DNA of 64,000 nt from JAUWMI01 sp964454265. Lineage in GTDB: Bacteria; Sumerlaeota; Sumerlaeia; MWCT01; JAUWMI01. The position numbers and the translations under genes are program-made. The first letter of the stretch is position 1. Every line of letters starts with the position of its first letter. The stretch covers positions 1 through 64,000 of the forward strand of contig CAYVXD010000003.1 in the NCBI GenBank assembly GCA_964454265.1, read 5' to 3'. Of the stretch, positions 17,458 to 25,729 are shown one piece after another. The notes below the pieces were generated by a model that worked only from the letters and a program-made list of their open reading frames with translations, had not been told where the DNA came from and made no database searches.

Positions 17458-17570
17458 CCACAACGCGACAGATAAAGGTTCTTATGCGGAAACAATATAT
17501 ACAATAGTTGGTCAAAAGAACGGAATTATCGCAGTAGAAAACAGTTCTCGTTTCTGATAATCTAGAGCAC

Positions 17571-18302
17571 ATGAATAAAAACAGCGTACCACAAGGCATT
17601 CAAGAAAGAACAAGTCGGGCTGTAGCTCATTACTGGGCGACACGAACGGCGCAGCAGCGTCGGCAACAGCAGAGCGGTAGGGCGGACCAAGGACTTCGCA
17701 GTGCTGTCACCGGCGGTGCCCAAATGGATGGCTTCATTCAGCTCTTCACCAAGCTGATCACAGATACGGGACTGCCCCCCGAGTGCATATACCGAAAGCG
17801 ATGCTTAGAACTCCCCGGCTTCTTCCGCCCCACAAAGGAATGGGACCTTCTTGTCGTGAAGGACGGGAAATTGGTCGCTGCAATTGAGGCTAAATCACAA
17901 GTCGGTCCCTCTTTCGGCAACAATTTCAACAACAGAACAGAAGAAGCGATGGGAAGCGCCCTGGACCTCTGGACTGCTTACCGAGAGGGTGCATTCCACA
18001 CAAGCCCTCAGCCTTTTCTCGGATACTTCTTCATTCTTGAGGACTGCGCATCGTCGCAACGCCCCGTCAGGGTAAAAGAGCCTCACTTTCCTGTTTTCCC
18101 AGAGTTCAAAGATGCTTCATACATGAGGCGATATGAGTTGTTTTGTAGGAAGCTCATGCGCGAAAGACATTACACAGCAGCGGCTTTCATCGCATCTGAT
18201 CGGGATAGCGGCCCACAGGGGATTTTTTCAACCCCGGCGAACGATCTTTCAATGCTACAATTCGCGCAGTCTTTGACTGCGCACATCGGAGCCTTTTGCT
18301 GA
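17571..18302 (+). CDS. Type II restriction endonuclease, XhoI/PaeR7I family
   Basis: The 243-residue enzyme has the family block QGLRSAVTGGAQMDGFIQLF (about residues 40-59) and a PD-(D/E)xK core: EWDLLVVKDGKLVAAIEAKS (about 89-108), whose Asp, Glu and Lys coordinate the metal. XhoI and PaeR7I cut CTCGAG; the specificity of this homologue is inferred. Length is close to PaeR7I (about 246). The methyltransferase starts 3 nt after its stop. The pair lies in an integron-like cassette. At least 15 CTCGAG sites occur in this window by eye, so the site is not avoided in the host. Confidence 0.9.
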   Translation: MNKNSVPQGIQERTSRAVAHYWATRTAQQRRQQQSGRADQGLRSAVTGGAQMDGFIQLFTKLITDTGLPPECIYRKRCLELPGFFRPTKEWDLLVVKDGKLVAAIEAKSQVGPSFGNNFNNRTEEAMGSALDLWTAYREGAFHTSPQPFLGYFFILEDCASSQRPVRVKEPHFPVFPEFKDASYMRRYELFCRKLMRERHYTAAAFIASDRDSGPQGIFSTPANDLSMLQFAQSLTAHIGAFC

Positions 18303-18305
18303 CCC

Positions 18306-19232
18306 ATGCAGAGAACTGTCCACCGGCTAATAAATGGCGATGCTAGAGACCTCTCCTTCCTGCCGGATGAGTCTGCTCACCTCGTAGTCACTTCACCCCC
18401 CTATTGGAATCTCAAGAGATACAACGAGAATCCGGACCAACTAGGTCATATCGAGGACTATGAGGCTTTCCTAAATGAACTCAACCAAGTCTGGGAGCAT
18501 GCGTATCGTCTATTAGTCCCCGGGGGACGTTTGGTCTGCGTCGTCGGTGATGTGTGCGTATCCAGACGACGTTTTGGCAGGCATTTGGTTTTTCCCCTCC
18601 ATGCAGACATCTGCGTGTTGTGCAGAAGGATCGGGTTCGACAATCTCAACCCGATTGTATGGTACAAGATCGCTAATGCGTCATACGAAGTAGCTAAGGG
18701 ATCAAAGTTTCTGGGAAAGCCATACGAGCCAAATGCAATCATCAAGAACGACATCGAGTTCATTCTCATGCAGCGGAAGCCCGGGGGGTATCGAAAGCCA
18801 ACCAATGAGCAACGCTGCGAGAGCATGATCGACAAGAAGGACTTTGGTCGCTGGTTCCAGCAAATCTGGAACATACCGGGAGCATCGCTAAAGAACCACC
18901 CCGCTCCGTTTCCCCTCGAGCTAGCATCACGATTGGTACGGATGTTCTCTTTCACGGGCGATACTGTTCTAGACCCTTTTTGTGGATCAGGCACCACGAT
19001 GATTGCAGCCTTGACGTACGGACGAAACAGTATTGGGATTGAGATCGACCCGGAATACTGCCGAATTGCAGCACGGTATCTAAAGGCAGAGAGTCAGGAC
19101 CTATTCACCGACACCGAGTTAATATTCGAGAAGGCAATAATCCGGAAACATCTTTGTGAAGTGAAGGAGGATCGAGAACTTTACCGAGTCAGGCCAGCAA
19201 AGAAGCGACTCCAAGAAAATGACGAACAGTGA
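18306..19232 (+). CDS. DNA methyltransferase of the XhoI-like restriction-modification pair
   Basis: This amino-methyltransferase protects the cognate site from the upstream endonuclease. It has the catalytic motif TSPPYW (residues 29-34) before the AdoMet-binding motif DPFCGSGTT (about 222-230), the beta-class order. SPPY occurs in both N4-cytosine and some N6-adenine enzymes; PaeR7I-type partners methylate adenine, but the type cannot be settled here. The 308-residue length is normal. Its stop codon lies inside the attC-like site that closes the cassette, as in true gene cassettes. Confidence 0.9.
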   Translation: MQRTVHRLINGDARDLSFLPDESAHLVVTSPPYWNLKRYNENPDQLGHIEDYEAFLNELNQVWEHAYRLLVPGGRLVCVVGDVCVSRRRFGRHLVFPLHADICVLCRRIGFDNLNPIVWYKIANASYEVAKGSKFLGKPYEPNAIIKNDIEFILMQRKPGGYRKPTNEQRCESMIDKKDFGRWFQQIWNIPGASLKNHPAPFPLELASRLVRMFSFTGDTVLDPFCGSGTTMIAALTYGRNSIGIEIDPEYCRIAARYLKAESQDLFTDTELIFEKAIIRKHLCEVKEDRELYRVRPAKKRLQENDEQ

Positions 19233-19271
19233 AATGCAGCTGACGCGCGCCGCTGATTTCACCCGTTAGGT
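19221..19271 (+). repeat. attC-like site after the restriction-modification pair
   Basis: GTGAAATGCAGC (19229-19240) pairs with GCTGATTTCAC (19252-19262), with one unpaired G, the kind of extrahelical base seen in attC. It ends in the R' core GTTAGGT (19265-19271), a full match to GTTRRRY. The left core GACGAAC is degenerate. Length 51 nt. Confidence 0.6.
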
Positions 19272-19299
19272 GTCAAGAAGGAACTCAGGAGGTGTTTCA

Positions 19300-19512
19300 A
19301 TGAATAATCAATACACGGCAGTAATAAAAAGGGAAGGCGACTGGTGGATCGGTTGGATTGAGGAAGTGCCTGGGGTGAATTGTCAGGAACGCACTCGGGA
19401 ACAGCTCATGGAAAGCCTGAAGGTTACCCTGAAAGAGGCATTGCAATTTAACAAGCAGGATGCGCTGACCGCCGCTGGTACTGATTTTCAGGAAGAGAAA
19501 ATCCCTTTATGA
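19300..19512 (+). CDS. hicB: HicB-family antitoxin
   Basis: The 70-residue protein has the partial RNase-H-like HicB fold: QYTAVIKREGDWWIGWIEEV then PGVNCQERTREQLMESL. HicB binds and neutralises HicA. ATG 19300 is chosen because CAGGAGGTG lies just upstream; the open frame extends further left only into the attC site. There is no visible C-terminal DNA-binding domain, so autoregulation may be lacking. It overlaps hicA by 4 nt (ATGA). Confidence 0.85.
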   Translation: MNNQYTAVIKREGDWWIGWIEEVPGVNCQERTREQLMESLKVTLKEALQFNKQDALTAAGTDFQEEKIPL

Positions 19513-19697
19513 AAAGGACCCAATTCCTCAGGTATCTTCGCTCTCATGGTTGCGAGCTTGTAAGAGAAGGCAAGCGACATTCATGGTGGCACAATCCGGA
19601 ATTGCATAAACGGTCGGCCGTTCCGAGGCACTCTGAGATAGTTGACACTCTTGCACGGAAGATATGCAGAGATCTTGGGATTCCGCCGGTGAAATAA
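19509..19697 (+). CDS. hicA: HicA-family mRNA interferase toxin
   Basis: The 62-residue basic protein has the double-stranded-RNA-binding-like HicA fold with LVREGKRHSWWHNP, which carries the catalytic-region histidine, and the C-terminal helix TLARKICRDLGIPP. HicA cleaves mRNA and is countered by HicB. Antitoxin-first order with a 4-nt overlap is typical of one HicBA layout. Toxin-antitoxin pairs are common stabilising cassettes in integrons. Its stop TAA lies in the R'' end of the following attC. Confidence 0.85.
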   Translation: MKRTQFLRYLRSHGCELVREGKRHSWWHNPELHKRSAVPRHSEIVDTLARKICRDLGIPPVK

Positions 19698-19758
19698 CAC
19701 TTAGCAAAACGCTGCAGCCGGCGGCGTGACGGCGACGGCTGAGCTTGAGTGTTATGCA
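19692..19758 (+). repeat. attC site after hicBA
   Basis: The outer arms ATAACACT (19694-19701) and AGTGTTAT (19748-19755) are perfect complements, followed inward by TTAGC/GCTTG, the central G+C-rich part and the R' core GTTATGC (19751-19757). Length of about 65 nt and the hicA stop inside R'' are typical of attC. Confidence 0.75.
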
Positions 19759-19797
19759 CCGGTCATTCTAGCAATTGTTGGGTATAATTCAAGATCA

Positions 19798-20259
19798 ATG
19801 GTAGTATCACTGAAAGATATTGTAGATGAACTTGAGACTCTCTTCGATGAGTCCACAGCTTATCTCAACCGATGTACCGGTAAGATCATTACCGTAACCG
19901 ATGAAGATATGCGCCTGGTTGAGGAAGATGATGAACCAGACCTTGATGAACTTCCAGAGTGGCAGCGTGATTGGCTTCCAAAAGTAAGAGAGGTCTTGAA
20001 ATCAGAAGACTACATCGCTCTGCCAACGAAATTCGATATTCACGAGTACGAGATAATGAAACGGTTCTGCTTATCAATTGAGGATGACATGTTGCGAGAC
20101 GATCTACTCGACGCTATACAGGGCAGTGGTGCCTTTCGACGATTCAAGAATATGATCTACCGCCGAGGTATCCAGGATGCCTGGTACAGCTATCGGAGGG
20201 CTGCGTTAGAGGAAATTGCAATTGAATGGCTTACCGAACACGGGATCGCTTACAGATGA
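19798..20259 (+). CDS. UPF0158 family protein
   Basis: The 153-residue acidic protein starts MVVSLKDIVDELETLFDEST and carries YLNRCTGKIITVTDEDMRLV and the C-terminal AWYSYRRAALEEIAIEWLTE, all matching the UPF0158 family of unknown function, which is frequent in integron cassettes and mobile DNA. ATG 19798 begins the family homology; sequence between it and the attC core is untranslated. It is the only gene of its cassette. Confidence 0.75.
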   Translation: MVVSLKDIVDELETLFDESTAYLNRCTGKIITVTDEDMRLVEEDDEPDLDELPEWQRDWLPKVREVLKSEDYIALPTKFDIHEYEIMKRFCLSIEDDMLRDDLLDAIQGSGAFRRFKNMIYRRGIQDAWYSYRRAALEEIAIEWLTEHGIAYR

Positions 20260-20289
20260 CGAAATACAGGTAAGACAATCTGAGACCGT

Positions 20290-20349
20290 GCCTAACAAAG
20301 CATTGCAGCAGACGCCGCAAGGCGCTGCCGCTGACTTCAGTCGTTAGGA
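20290..20349 (+). repeat. attC site after the UPF0158 cassette
   Basis: R'' is GCCTAAC (20290-20296) and the right core is GTTAGGA (20343-20349), with inner arms GCATTGCAGCAGACGCC and GGCGCTGCCGCTGAC that pair with bulges. The left core GCCTAAC plus AAAGCATTGCAGC is very close to canonical attC left ends. Length 60 nt. Confidence 0.75.
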
Positions 20350-20711
20350 TGGCCAAGAAATCACCAGAGACGGCAGGGACTATGAAGTCGAACGTCATTC
20401 CTGAAGATGTCAAGAAAGAAGTTCAAGAAATCGTTGACCGGTTCAACCGCGAGAATTCTTCTAGCGATGACTGCTTCTATTCGGTAAGATTCAAAGGCAA
20501 GCACGCCTATCTTCACCGATGCGACTATGGCCTGGTTGGCCCGATATGCCGTTTAACTTACACAGGAGAGATGGATGCTTGGGAGTTTGCCATATTCAAG
20601 TGGAGCTCGGAAAGATACGATCCAGATGAGTGGATATTCCCGGGCATCGTCTATGTGGACGGAACTATTGAAGGGGCAATGAAGGCCGGACTGGAAGCAT
20701 ACCCGCCATAA
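20349..20711 (+). CDS. Cassette-encoded protein of unknown function
   Basis: The 120-residue soluble protein has no family I recognise. It contains FYSVRFKGKHAYLHRCDYG and WEFAIFKWSSERYDPDEW, rich in aromatic residues, suggesting a small alpha/beta fold. The first ATG (20349) touches the attC core with no ribosome-binding site; a second ATG at 20382 (MKSNVIPEDVKKE) is equally possible. It is the last gene of the cassette array. Its right-hand attC is cut short by repeat sequence. Confidence 0.6.
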   Translation: MAKKSPETAGTMKSNVIPEDVKKEVQEIVDRFNRENSSSDDCFYSVRFKGKHAYLHRCDYGLVGPICRLTYTGEMDAWEFAIFKWSSERYDPDEWIFPGIVYVDGTIEGAMKAGLEAYPP

Positions 20712-20745
20712 CAACGCGTCGGGAATTCGGGGACCGGGAACCCTG
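20706..20745 (+). repeat. Truncated attC left end joined to a GTCCCCGAATT-type motif
   Basis: After the stop, CCATAACAACGCGTC looks like the left end (R'') of another attC, but it runs straight into GGGAATTCGGGGACCGGGAA (20721-20740), the reverse complement of the RAYT-associated motif. A further motif copy (TGTCCCCGCATTTCCC) lies at 20847-20862. The array appears to have been broken here. Confidence 0.45.
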
Positions 20746-20892
20746 GGACGGCGAGTGTATTTTCTGAGGCGTGTGAGAGAATGGAGAAGCGTAAAGACTG
20801 CAGCAAGGCCAGTCTAAACCGCAGGAAAAAATGAAATTGCCCTTGCTGTCCCCGCATTTCCCGCGCAGGGCAAAATCCTGGCGGCAAGGCGT

Positions 20893-20929
20893 AAAAAAGA
20901 GAGATCAATTGCTGATCCCTCGTTTTTTT
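20893..20929 (-). terminator. Bidirectional terminator downstream of clpC
   Basis: On the minus strand GAGGGATCA and TGATCTCTC form a 9-bp stem (one G-U) followed by six T. On the plus strand the same stem is followed by seven T. It ends clpC transcription and also shields it from the cassette array. Confidence 0.75.
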
Positions 20930-20956
20930 AATTCGCGTCTACCTACGCTTTGACTG

Positions 20957-23431
20957 TTACTCCACCGCTGGCGTGTCTACGAGGATCTTGCTCCGCTCAG
21001 TGGCGCGGAACCGAATCTCATCATTCTCCAGATAGGCTTCGACGTCATAGTTCTCCGGTATAGTGCCATCAATAATCAGGTGTGAGAGAGCGTCTTCGAT
21101 ATAACGCTGGATGGTCCGCCGCAGTGGGCGCGCACCATACTCTGGATCATAGCCTTTGTTCACCAGAAAATCCCTTACCTCTTCACTGATACGAATGGTG
21201 ATGTTTTTATCAACCAGCCGCTCATTCACCTTCCGCATCATAATGTCAACGATCGTTTTAATAGCTTCAATACTGAGAGGGCGAAATACAATAATTTCGT
21301 CAATCCGGTTCAGAAATTCAGGATTGAAGGTCTTCTTGACCTCAGCCATGACCTTCTCTCTCATGGCTTCATAGCTCGCCTCCTCATCCTGTAAGTGGAA
21401 TCCCATGCCGCTGACCTTTCCGATGCGCTTCGTCCCGATATTGGATGTCAAAATGACCACGGTATTGCGAAAATCCACCACGTGGCCCCAGCTGTCTGTC
21501 AGACGGCCATCGTCAAAAACCTGCAGCAGAATGCTAAAGACGTCTGGATGGGCCTTTTCGATCTCATCCAGGAGTACCACGGAATACGGCTTCCGCCGCA
21601 CCTTCTCGGTCAGCTGCCCTCCCTCTTCATAGCCTACGTAACCTGGCGGTGCTCCAAGTAGACGTGAGACCGAGTACTTCTCCATGTACTCTGACATATC
21701 AATCCGCACCAGGGCATCTTCGTCGCCAAACAGGAACTCTGCCAGTGCTTTAGCCAACTCGGTTTTCCCTACGCCAGTTGGGCCGAGGAAGACGAACGAC
21801 CCTGTGGGACGTACGGGATCCTTCAGGCCTGCGCGAGCCCTGCGAATAGCTTTCGCGAGAGTGCCAAGCGCTTCGTGCTGACTGACTACCCGTTTGGAAA
21901 CCTCGGCTTCCATCTTCAGAAGCTTCTGCGTCTCTCCCTCTTCGAGCTTCAGAATCGGAATCCCCGTCCATTTGGAGACAATATAGGCAATATCTTCTGG
22001 GCCAATTACCTTCATGTAATTCTTATTCAATTTCTTCTGATGCCATTCGCGAAAGAGTTGTTCTTTGCGGCGAACCAGCTCATCGCGGAGGTCTTTGACT
22101 TCCTGGCACTTTTCAAATTCCTGGGCGTTCTTAAGCTGGCGCAGCTGTTCGTCGTAATCGACAATCTGCTTCTCGATGTCTTTGAGTTCCTGGGGTTTGA
22201 TGTTAGCCTGGAGTCGTGCGCGCGATCCTGCCTCGTCCATCACGTCAATGGCTTTGTCGGGAAGAAAGCGGTCAGTCACGTAGCGCTCTGTCACATGCAC
22301 TGCTGTGTGGATTGCCTCGTCTGAGATAATCACGCCGTGGTGCTGCTCATAGCGGCTGCGCAGACCCTTTAGAATATCCACGGTCTCTTCAATCGTTGGT
22401 GGATTAATAATGATCGTCTGGAAGCGGCGCTCCAGTGCGCCATCCTTCTCGATATATTTGCGATATTCCTCCTGGGTTGTTGCGCCAATGCACTGGAGCT
22501 CACCTCTTGACAGTGCGGGCTTCAGCATGTTCGATGCATCAATAGCACCTTCCGCGGCGCCTGCCCCCACCAAGGTGTGGAGCTCGTCAATAAAGATCAC
22601 CACGTCTTGTGACCGACGAATCTCCTGCATGATAGCTTTCAAGCGTTCCTCGAATTGGCCACGGTACTTCGTGCCTGCTACAATAGCCGCCAGATCGAGC
22701 GACAGCAGGCGTTTGCCAGCCAAGAGCTCCGGGATGTCGCCAGCCACAATCTTCTGAGCGAGACCTTCAACAATCGCGGTTTTGCCGACTCCTGGTTCAC
22801 CCAGAAGAATCGGATTATTCTTGGTGCGCCGACACAGTACCTGAAGAATCCGCTCGATCTCGTCTTCCCGACCAATGACCGGATCGAGTTTTCCTTCGCG
22901 CGCCAGCTGAGTCAGGTCACGTCCGAAGGTATCCAGTGCCGGGGTACGCGATTTCTCAAAGTCGCCTTTCGACTTAGCACCCGTACCACTATTACCTTCA
23001 ATGAGGTTAAGAACTTCGCGCTGCACCTTGGCGAAATCAATGCCGAAATTCTTAAGGCATTTCGCGGCCAGCGTATTCTCCTCTTTGATCAAGGCCAGCA
23101 AGAGATGCTCCGTGCCGATCCAGCTATGCTTCATCTGTTGGGCAATATATTTCGCTGTTTCAGTAACCCGCTTGGCTTCGGTATTTGGCGGAAATAGGCC
23201 AACCGGCTGCCCTTTCCCAACATCCATCATCCGCTCAAGCTCCATCTTCACGTCTTCGAGATCAATCTCAAGATTATGGAGCGTCTGCACCGCCAGACCG
23301 TCGCCTTTGCGAATAATGCCCAGGAGATAATGTTCAGGGCCGATGTAGTCATGTCCCAACCGGCCAGCCTCGGCCTTACTCATACGAATGACTTCTTTCC
23401 AGCCGGGGGTATATGGGGCCTTTTCCAGCAT
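20957..23431 (-). CDS. clpC: ATP-dependent Clp protease ATPase subunit ClpC
   Basis: ClpC unfolds substrates, including arginine-phosphorylated proteins, for the ClpP protease. The 824-residue protein has the N-terminal double Clp repeat (residues 1-145), first AAA domain with GEPGVGKTA (about 210-218), a ClpB-short-type middle domain with a UvrB/C-like helix (EFEKCQEVKDLRDELVRRKE), second AAA domain with GPTGVGKTE and the C-terminal D2-small domain. Length matches ClpC. It lies downstream of mcsA and mcsB, but 223 nt away and with its own promoter. clpP and ctsR are not in the window. Confidence 0.95.
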   Translation of the reverse strand: MLEKAPYTPGWKEVIRMSKAEAGRLGHDYIGPEHYLLGIIRKGDGLAVQTLHNLEIDLEDVKMELERMMDVGKGQPVGLFPPNTEAKRVTETAKYIAQQMKHSWIGTEHLLLALIKEENTLAAKCLKNFGIDFAKVQREVLNLIEGNSGTGAKSKGDFEKSRTPALDTFGRDLTQLAREGKLDPVIGREDEIERILQVLCRRTKNNPILLGEPGVGKTAIVEGLAQKIVAGDIPELLAGKRLLSLDLAAIVAGTKYRGQFEERLKAIMQEIRRSQDVVIFIDELHTLVGAGAAEGAIDASNMLKPALSRGELQCIGATTQEEYRKYIEKDGALERRFQTIIINPPTIEETVDILKGLRSRYEQHHGVIISDEAIHTAVHVTERYVTDRFLPDKAIDVMDEAGSRARLQANIKPQELKDIEKQIVDYDEQLRQLKNAQEFEKCQEVKDLRDELVRRKEQLFREWHQKKLNKNYMKVIGPEDIAYIVSKWTGIPILKLEEGETQKLLKMEAEVSKRVVSQHEALGTLAKAIRRARAGLKDPVRPTGSFVFLGPTGVGKTELAKALAEFLFGDEDALVRIDMSEYMEKYSVSRLLGAPPGYVGYEEGGQLTEKVRRKPYSVVLLDEIEKAHPDVFSILLQVFDDGRLTDSWGHVVDFRNTVVILTSNIGTKRIGKVSGMGFHLQDEEASYEAMREKVMAEVKKTFNPEFLNRIDEIIVFRPLSIEAIKTIVDIMMRKVNERLVDKNITIRISEEVRDFLVNKGYDPEYGARPLRRTIQRYIEDALSHLIIDGTIPENYDVEAYLENDEIRFRATERSKILVDTPAVE

Positions 23432-23504
23432 GAGCGCACACTCCCCTCATGTTACAATTTTCACAAATACCTCGCACTTCACACTGTTAAAAGAATCAGG
23501 TATT

Positions 23505-23532
23505 AGAATATCAGCCCTACAGCAAAAGTCAA
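23505..23532 (-). promoter_or_regulatory. Sigma-70-like promoter of clpC
   Basis: On the minus strand TTGACT (23532-23527) and TATTCT (23510-23505) are separated by 16 nt, about 75 nt before the clpC start. I looked for a CtsR heptad repeat or CIRCE element here and did not see one. Confidence 0.5.
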
Positions 23533-23654
23533 TTGTCAAATCGTAACACCGAGCTTTGCATAACCTATGAGGCAGGAACCTGGGCGACTGGACCACATTT
23601 CAACAGACTGCTGTGACTAGAAACCGAAAAGGGCAAAAAAAGGAAAACAGTGTA

Positions 23655-24716
23655 TTAATTATCAGAGACGATACCGTGAAAGCGCTTGCGCAGCAGGCCA
23701 GCTCTTGCTATGTCGCGGGCCTCGCTCCCAACGTTTCCTCCTTCCCTTATATCCAGATGTGCAGGCTGAATTTCAATGATCAGCTTGTTCAACTCGCTAT
23801 GAGTAAACGAGGAGAAATATCCTCGGTCAATCCCCAGTCGAATGCGACTAAGCAGTTTCATTGCCTCGGACGAATCAATCATGCGGGCATTACTGAGCAC
23901 TGCGTAGGAACGCCAGATCGCGTCGTCAATTGCGTTACTTTTCTGGGCAAACAGCTGCTCGCGCGCCTGTTGTTCCCTGGTGAGAATCTGTGTCACGACC
24001 CTGTCCAGAATCTCAACAATTTCTTCTTCGCTCTTACCCAGGGTCACTTCATTGGAGATTTGATAAAAATCACCTATGTATTCCGAATGCTCTCCGTAAA
24101 ATCCGCGAATGGTCAGTCCATAGGGCTGAACAAGAGACAGGATCTTATCAATCACCTGGCTTAACGCCAATCCGGGCAGATGCATCATAACGGATACGCG
24201 AAGGCCAGTGCCCGTATTCGTGGGGCATGTTGCGAGATAGCCAAATTTTTCCGAAAATGCGTATTCTACCGACATCTCCAGGCGTCCATCAATTACATCA
24301 ATTGCTTTCAGCGTATTCTGGAGTTGAAGACCGGCCATGATACACTGCATCCGGATGTGATCTTCTTCGTTCACCATTACTGATTTGTTGCGCTCATGGC
24401 TCAGGTAGACAATGCGGTGCTCCCCCCCTTTTTCTAACTCTGCACTGATAATACGGCTCTCCTTCAGATAGCGGCGTTCCAGCCGCGGGACCTTTGCAAT
24501 GATGATTCTATCACTGGCGCCTAGTACGTCCTGGCTGGCGATAGCCTTATCAATGGTTTCGACAATCTTTGCAAGCTCATCGGGCTTGGCGTAAGGAGCA
24601 AAGGGAAGTCCCATAATGTTGCGGGCGTAGCGCGACCGCGTAGAGACTACAATATCCATATACGGTCCGGAGGTCTCAACCCATTTATGCGAGTCAAGAA
24701 CCATTGGATTGAACAT
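23655..24716 (-). CDS. mcsB: Protein arginine kinase McsB
   Basis: McsB phosphorylates arginines on damaged or regulatory proteins, tagging them for ClpCP. The 353-residue protein has the phosphagen-kinase fold with VVSTRSRYARNIMGLPF near the N-terminus (ATP/phosphate-binding arginines) and CPTNTGTGLRVSVMMHLPGL, which contains the active-site cysteine. ATG 24716 is preferred over a TTG 18 nt upstream: GAGAGG precedes it. It starts 22 nt after mcsA ends. The C-terminal phosphoarginine-binding region of standard McsB is present by length. Confidence 0.93.
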   Translation of the reverse strand: MFNPMVLDSHKWVETSGPYMDIVVSTRSRYARNIMGLPFAPYAKPDELAKIVETIDKAIASQDVLGASDRIIIAKVPRLERRYLKESRIISAELEKGGEHRIVYLSHERNKSVMVNEEDHIRMQCIMAGLQLQNTLKAIDVIDGRLEMSVEYAFSEKFGYLATCPTNTGTGLRVSVMMHLPGLALSQVIDKILSLVQPYGLTIRGFYGEHSEYIGDFYQISNEVTLGKSEEEIVEILDRVVTQILTREQQAREQLFAQKSNAIDDAIWRSYAVLSNARMIDSSEAMKLLSRIRLGIDRGYFSSFTHSELNKLIIEIQPAHLDIREGGNVGSEARDIARAGLLRKRFHGIVSDN

Positions 24717-24737
24717 ATCCCAGCCTCTCGACAACCA

Positions 24738-25262
24738 CTATTCCTTGGCCTGATTCTCAAGGGATTTGATCTTATCGCGCAACTGGGCAGCTAGTTCAAA
24801 ATTATCCTGCTCGATCGCCTCTTCCATCTGCTTGCGGATCTGCCGAATGTCCCGCTGCATCGTGATCCTGGACTGAAAGCGCTTTGGCACCTTGCCCTGG
24901 TGGCGCGTACTCCCATGGAACTTACGCAAATCGGCAAGCAAATGTTCGCCAAAACTGTCGTAGCAGTCGGCACAGCCAAGGAACAGGCTTTCACGGTATG
25001 TTGCAAACGGCAGGCCACATCCTCGACACGTGATGTCAACGTCCGTAGTATGCTTCTTCTCTTTTTCATTGGCAAGCAGGCCCGCCAGAATACTGTCAAG
25101 ATTCGCCTGAGCTCCCGCCAGCTTCTTCTGGTACGGGCTGATTTCCGCGGCGCAACTCTGACAGAGGTTCAACTCCTCCACGCGCCCATTTACGATACGA
25201 GTCAGCTTGACCGTAGCGAAACTCTTATTACATTTCATGCAGATTACTTTATTAACAAACAC
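24738..25262 (-). CDS. mcsA: McsA, zinc-finger activator of McsB
   Basis: McsA binds and activates the McsB kinase. The 174-residue protein has two CxxC pairs at the N-terminus (ICMKCNKSF and NLCQSCAAE), a second zinc module (CRGCGLPF and GCADCYDSF, about 79-103) and a C-terminal UVR coiled helix (EEAIEQDNFELAAQLRDKIK). GTG 25262 is taken as the start because the first CxxC would be cut by the ATG at 25238. No ctsR precedes it, unlike the Bacillus operon. Confidence 0.9.
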   Translation of the reverse strand: MFVNKVICMKCNKSFATVKLTRIVNGRVEELNLCQSCAAEISPYQKKLAGAQANLDSILAGLLANEKEKKHTTDVDITCRGCGLPFATYRESLFLGCADCYDSFGEHLLADLRKFHGSTRHQGKVPKRFQSRITMQRDIRQIRKQMEEAIEQDNFELAAQLRDKIKSLENQAKE

Positions 25263-25729
25263 AGCGCAACTCTGCCCTTTCTCATTACAAATTTGCCAAT
25301 CGGGTCAAGCGCCTTAACCGAAATCTAAATTTTTGTACGCATAGCTTGCACAATCTAAAAAATACTCTTTTGTATTTACCAACTCAGGCGCCAAAGGTCA
25401 AGTGCGAAATGAGCTTCACTGTTGCTGACAACATGAATATGTTCCTATAGATTCCACACGACGTCCCGCTTCCATTCTACCTTATTCTGAAGCGCAGCCT
25501 TTGGATGATCGCTCCTCTAAGTTAGCATCAAAGCAGAGCCAGCCAAATGTTCACCCTCCCCTGCGGAGGTGATTATTCGTTGACTTTATAGCAAATCCCT
25601 CCGTATTGTTGCTCAATAAATAAACCAGCACCATTATTGTGCAAGACCCTGCCTTCATCAAGAAAGGCGACTGCCTTGGGTGACGTCATTGCCTTCATCT
25701 TCTCTTCGTTCACGTGGTTTGATGATAGC
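25263..25729. other. Divergent intergenic region between mcsA and the DUF2298 gene
   Basis: About 465 nt. On the minus strand TTGACC and TAATGA separated by 15 nt lie about 30-60 nt before mcsA, a weak promoter candidate. No RNA gene or repeat is evident. The frame of the DUF2298 gene is open from 25637 (TTG) but that part lacks family similarity. Confidence 0.4.

Noticed and set aside
23613..24164. Plus-strand frame of 183 codons over mcsB
   Set aside because: It is the antisense shadow of mcsB, with no family match or ribosome-binding site.
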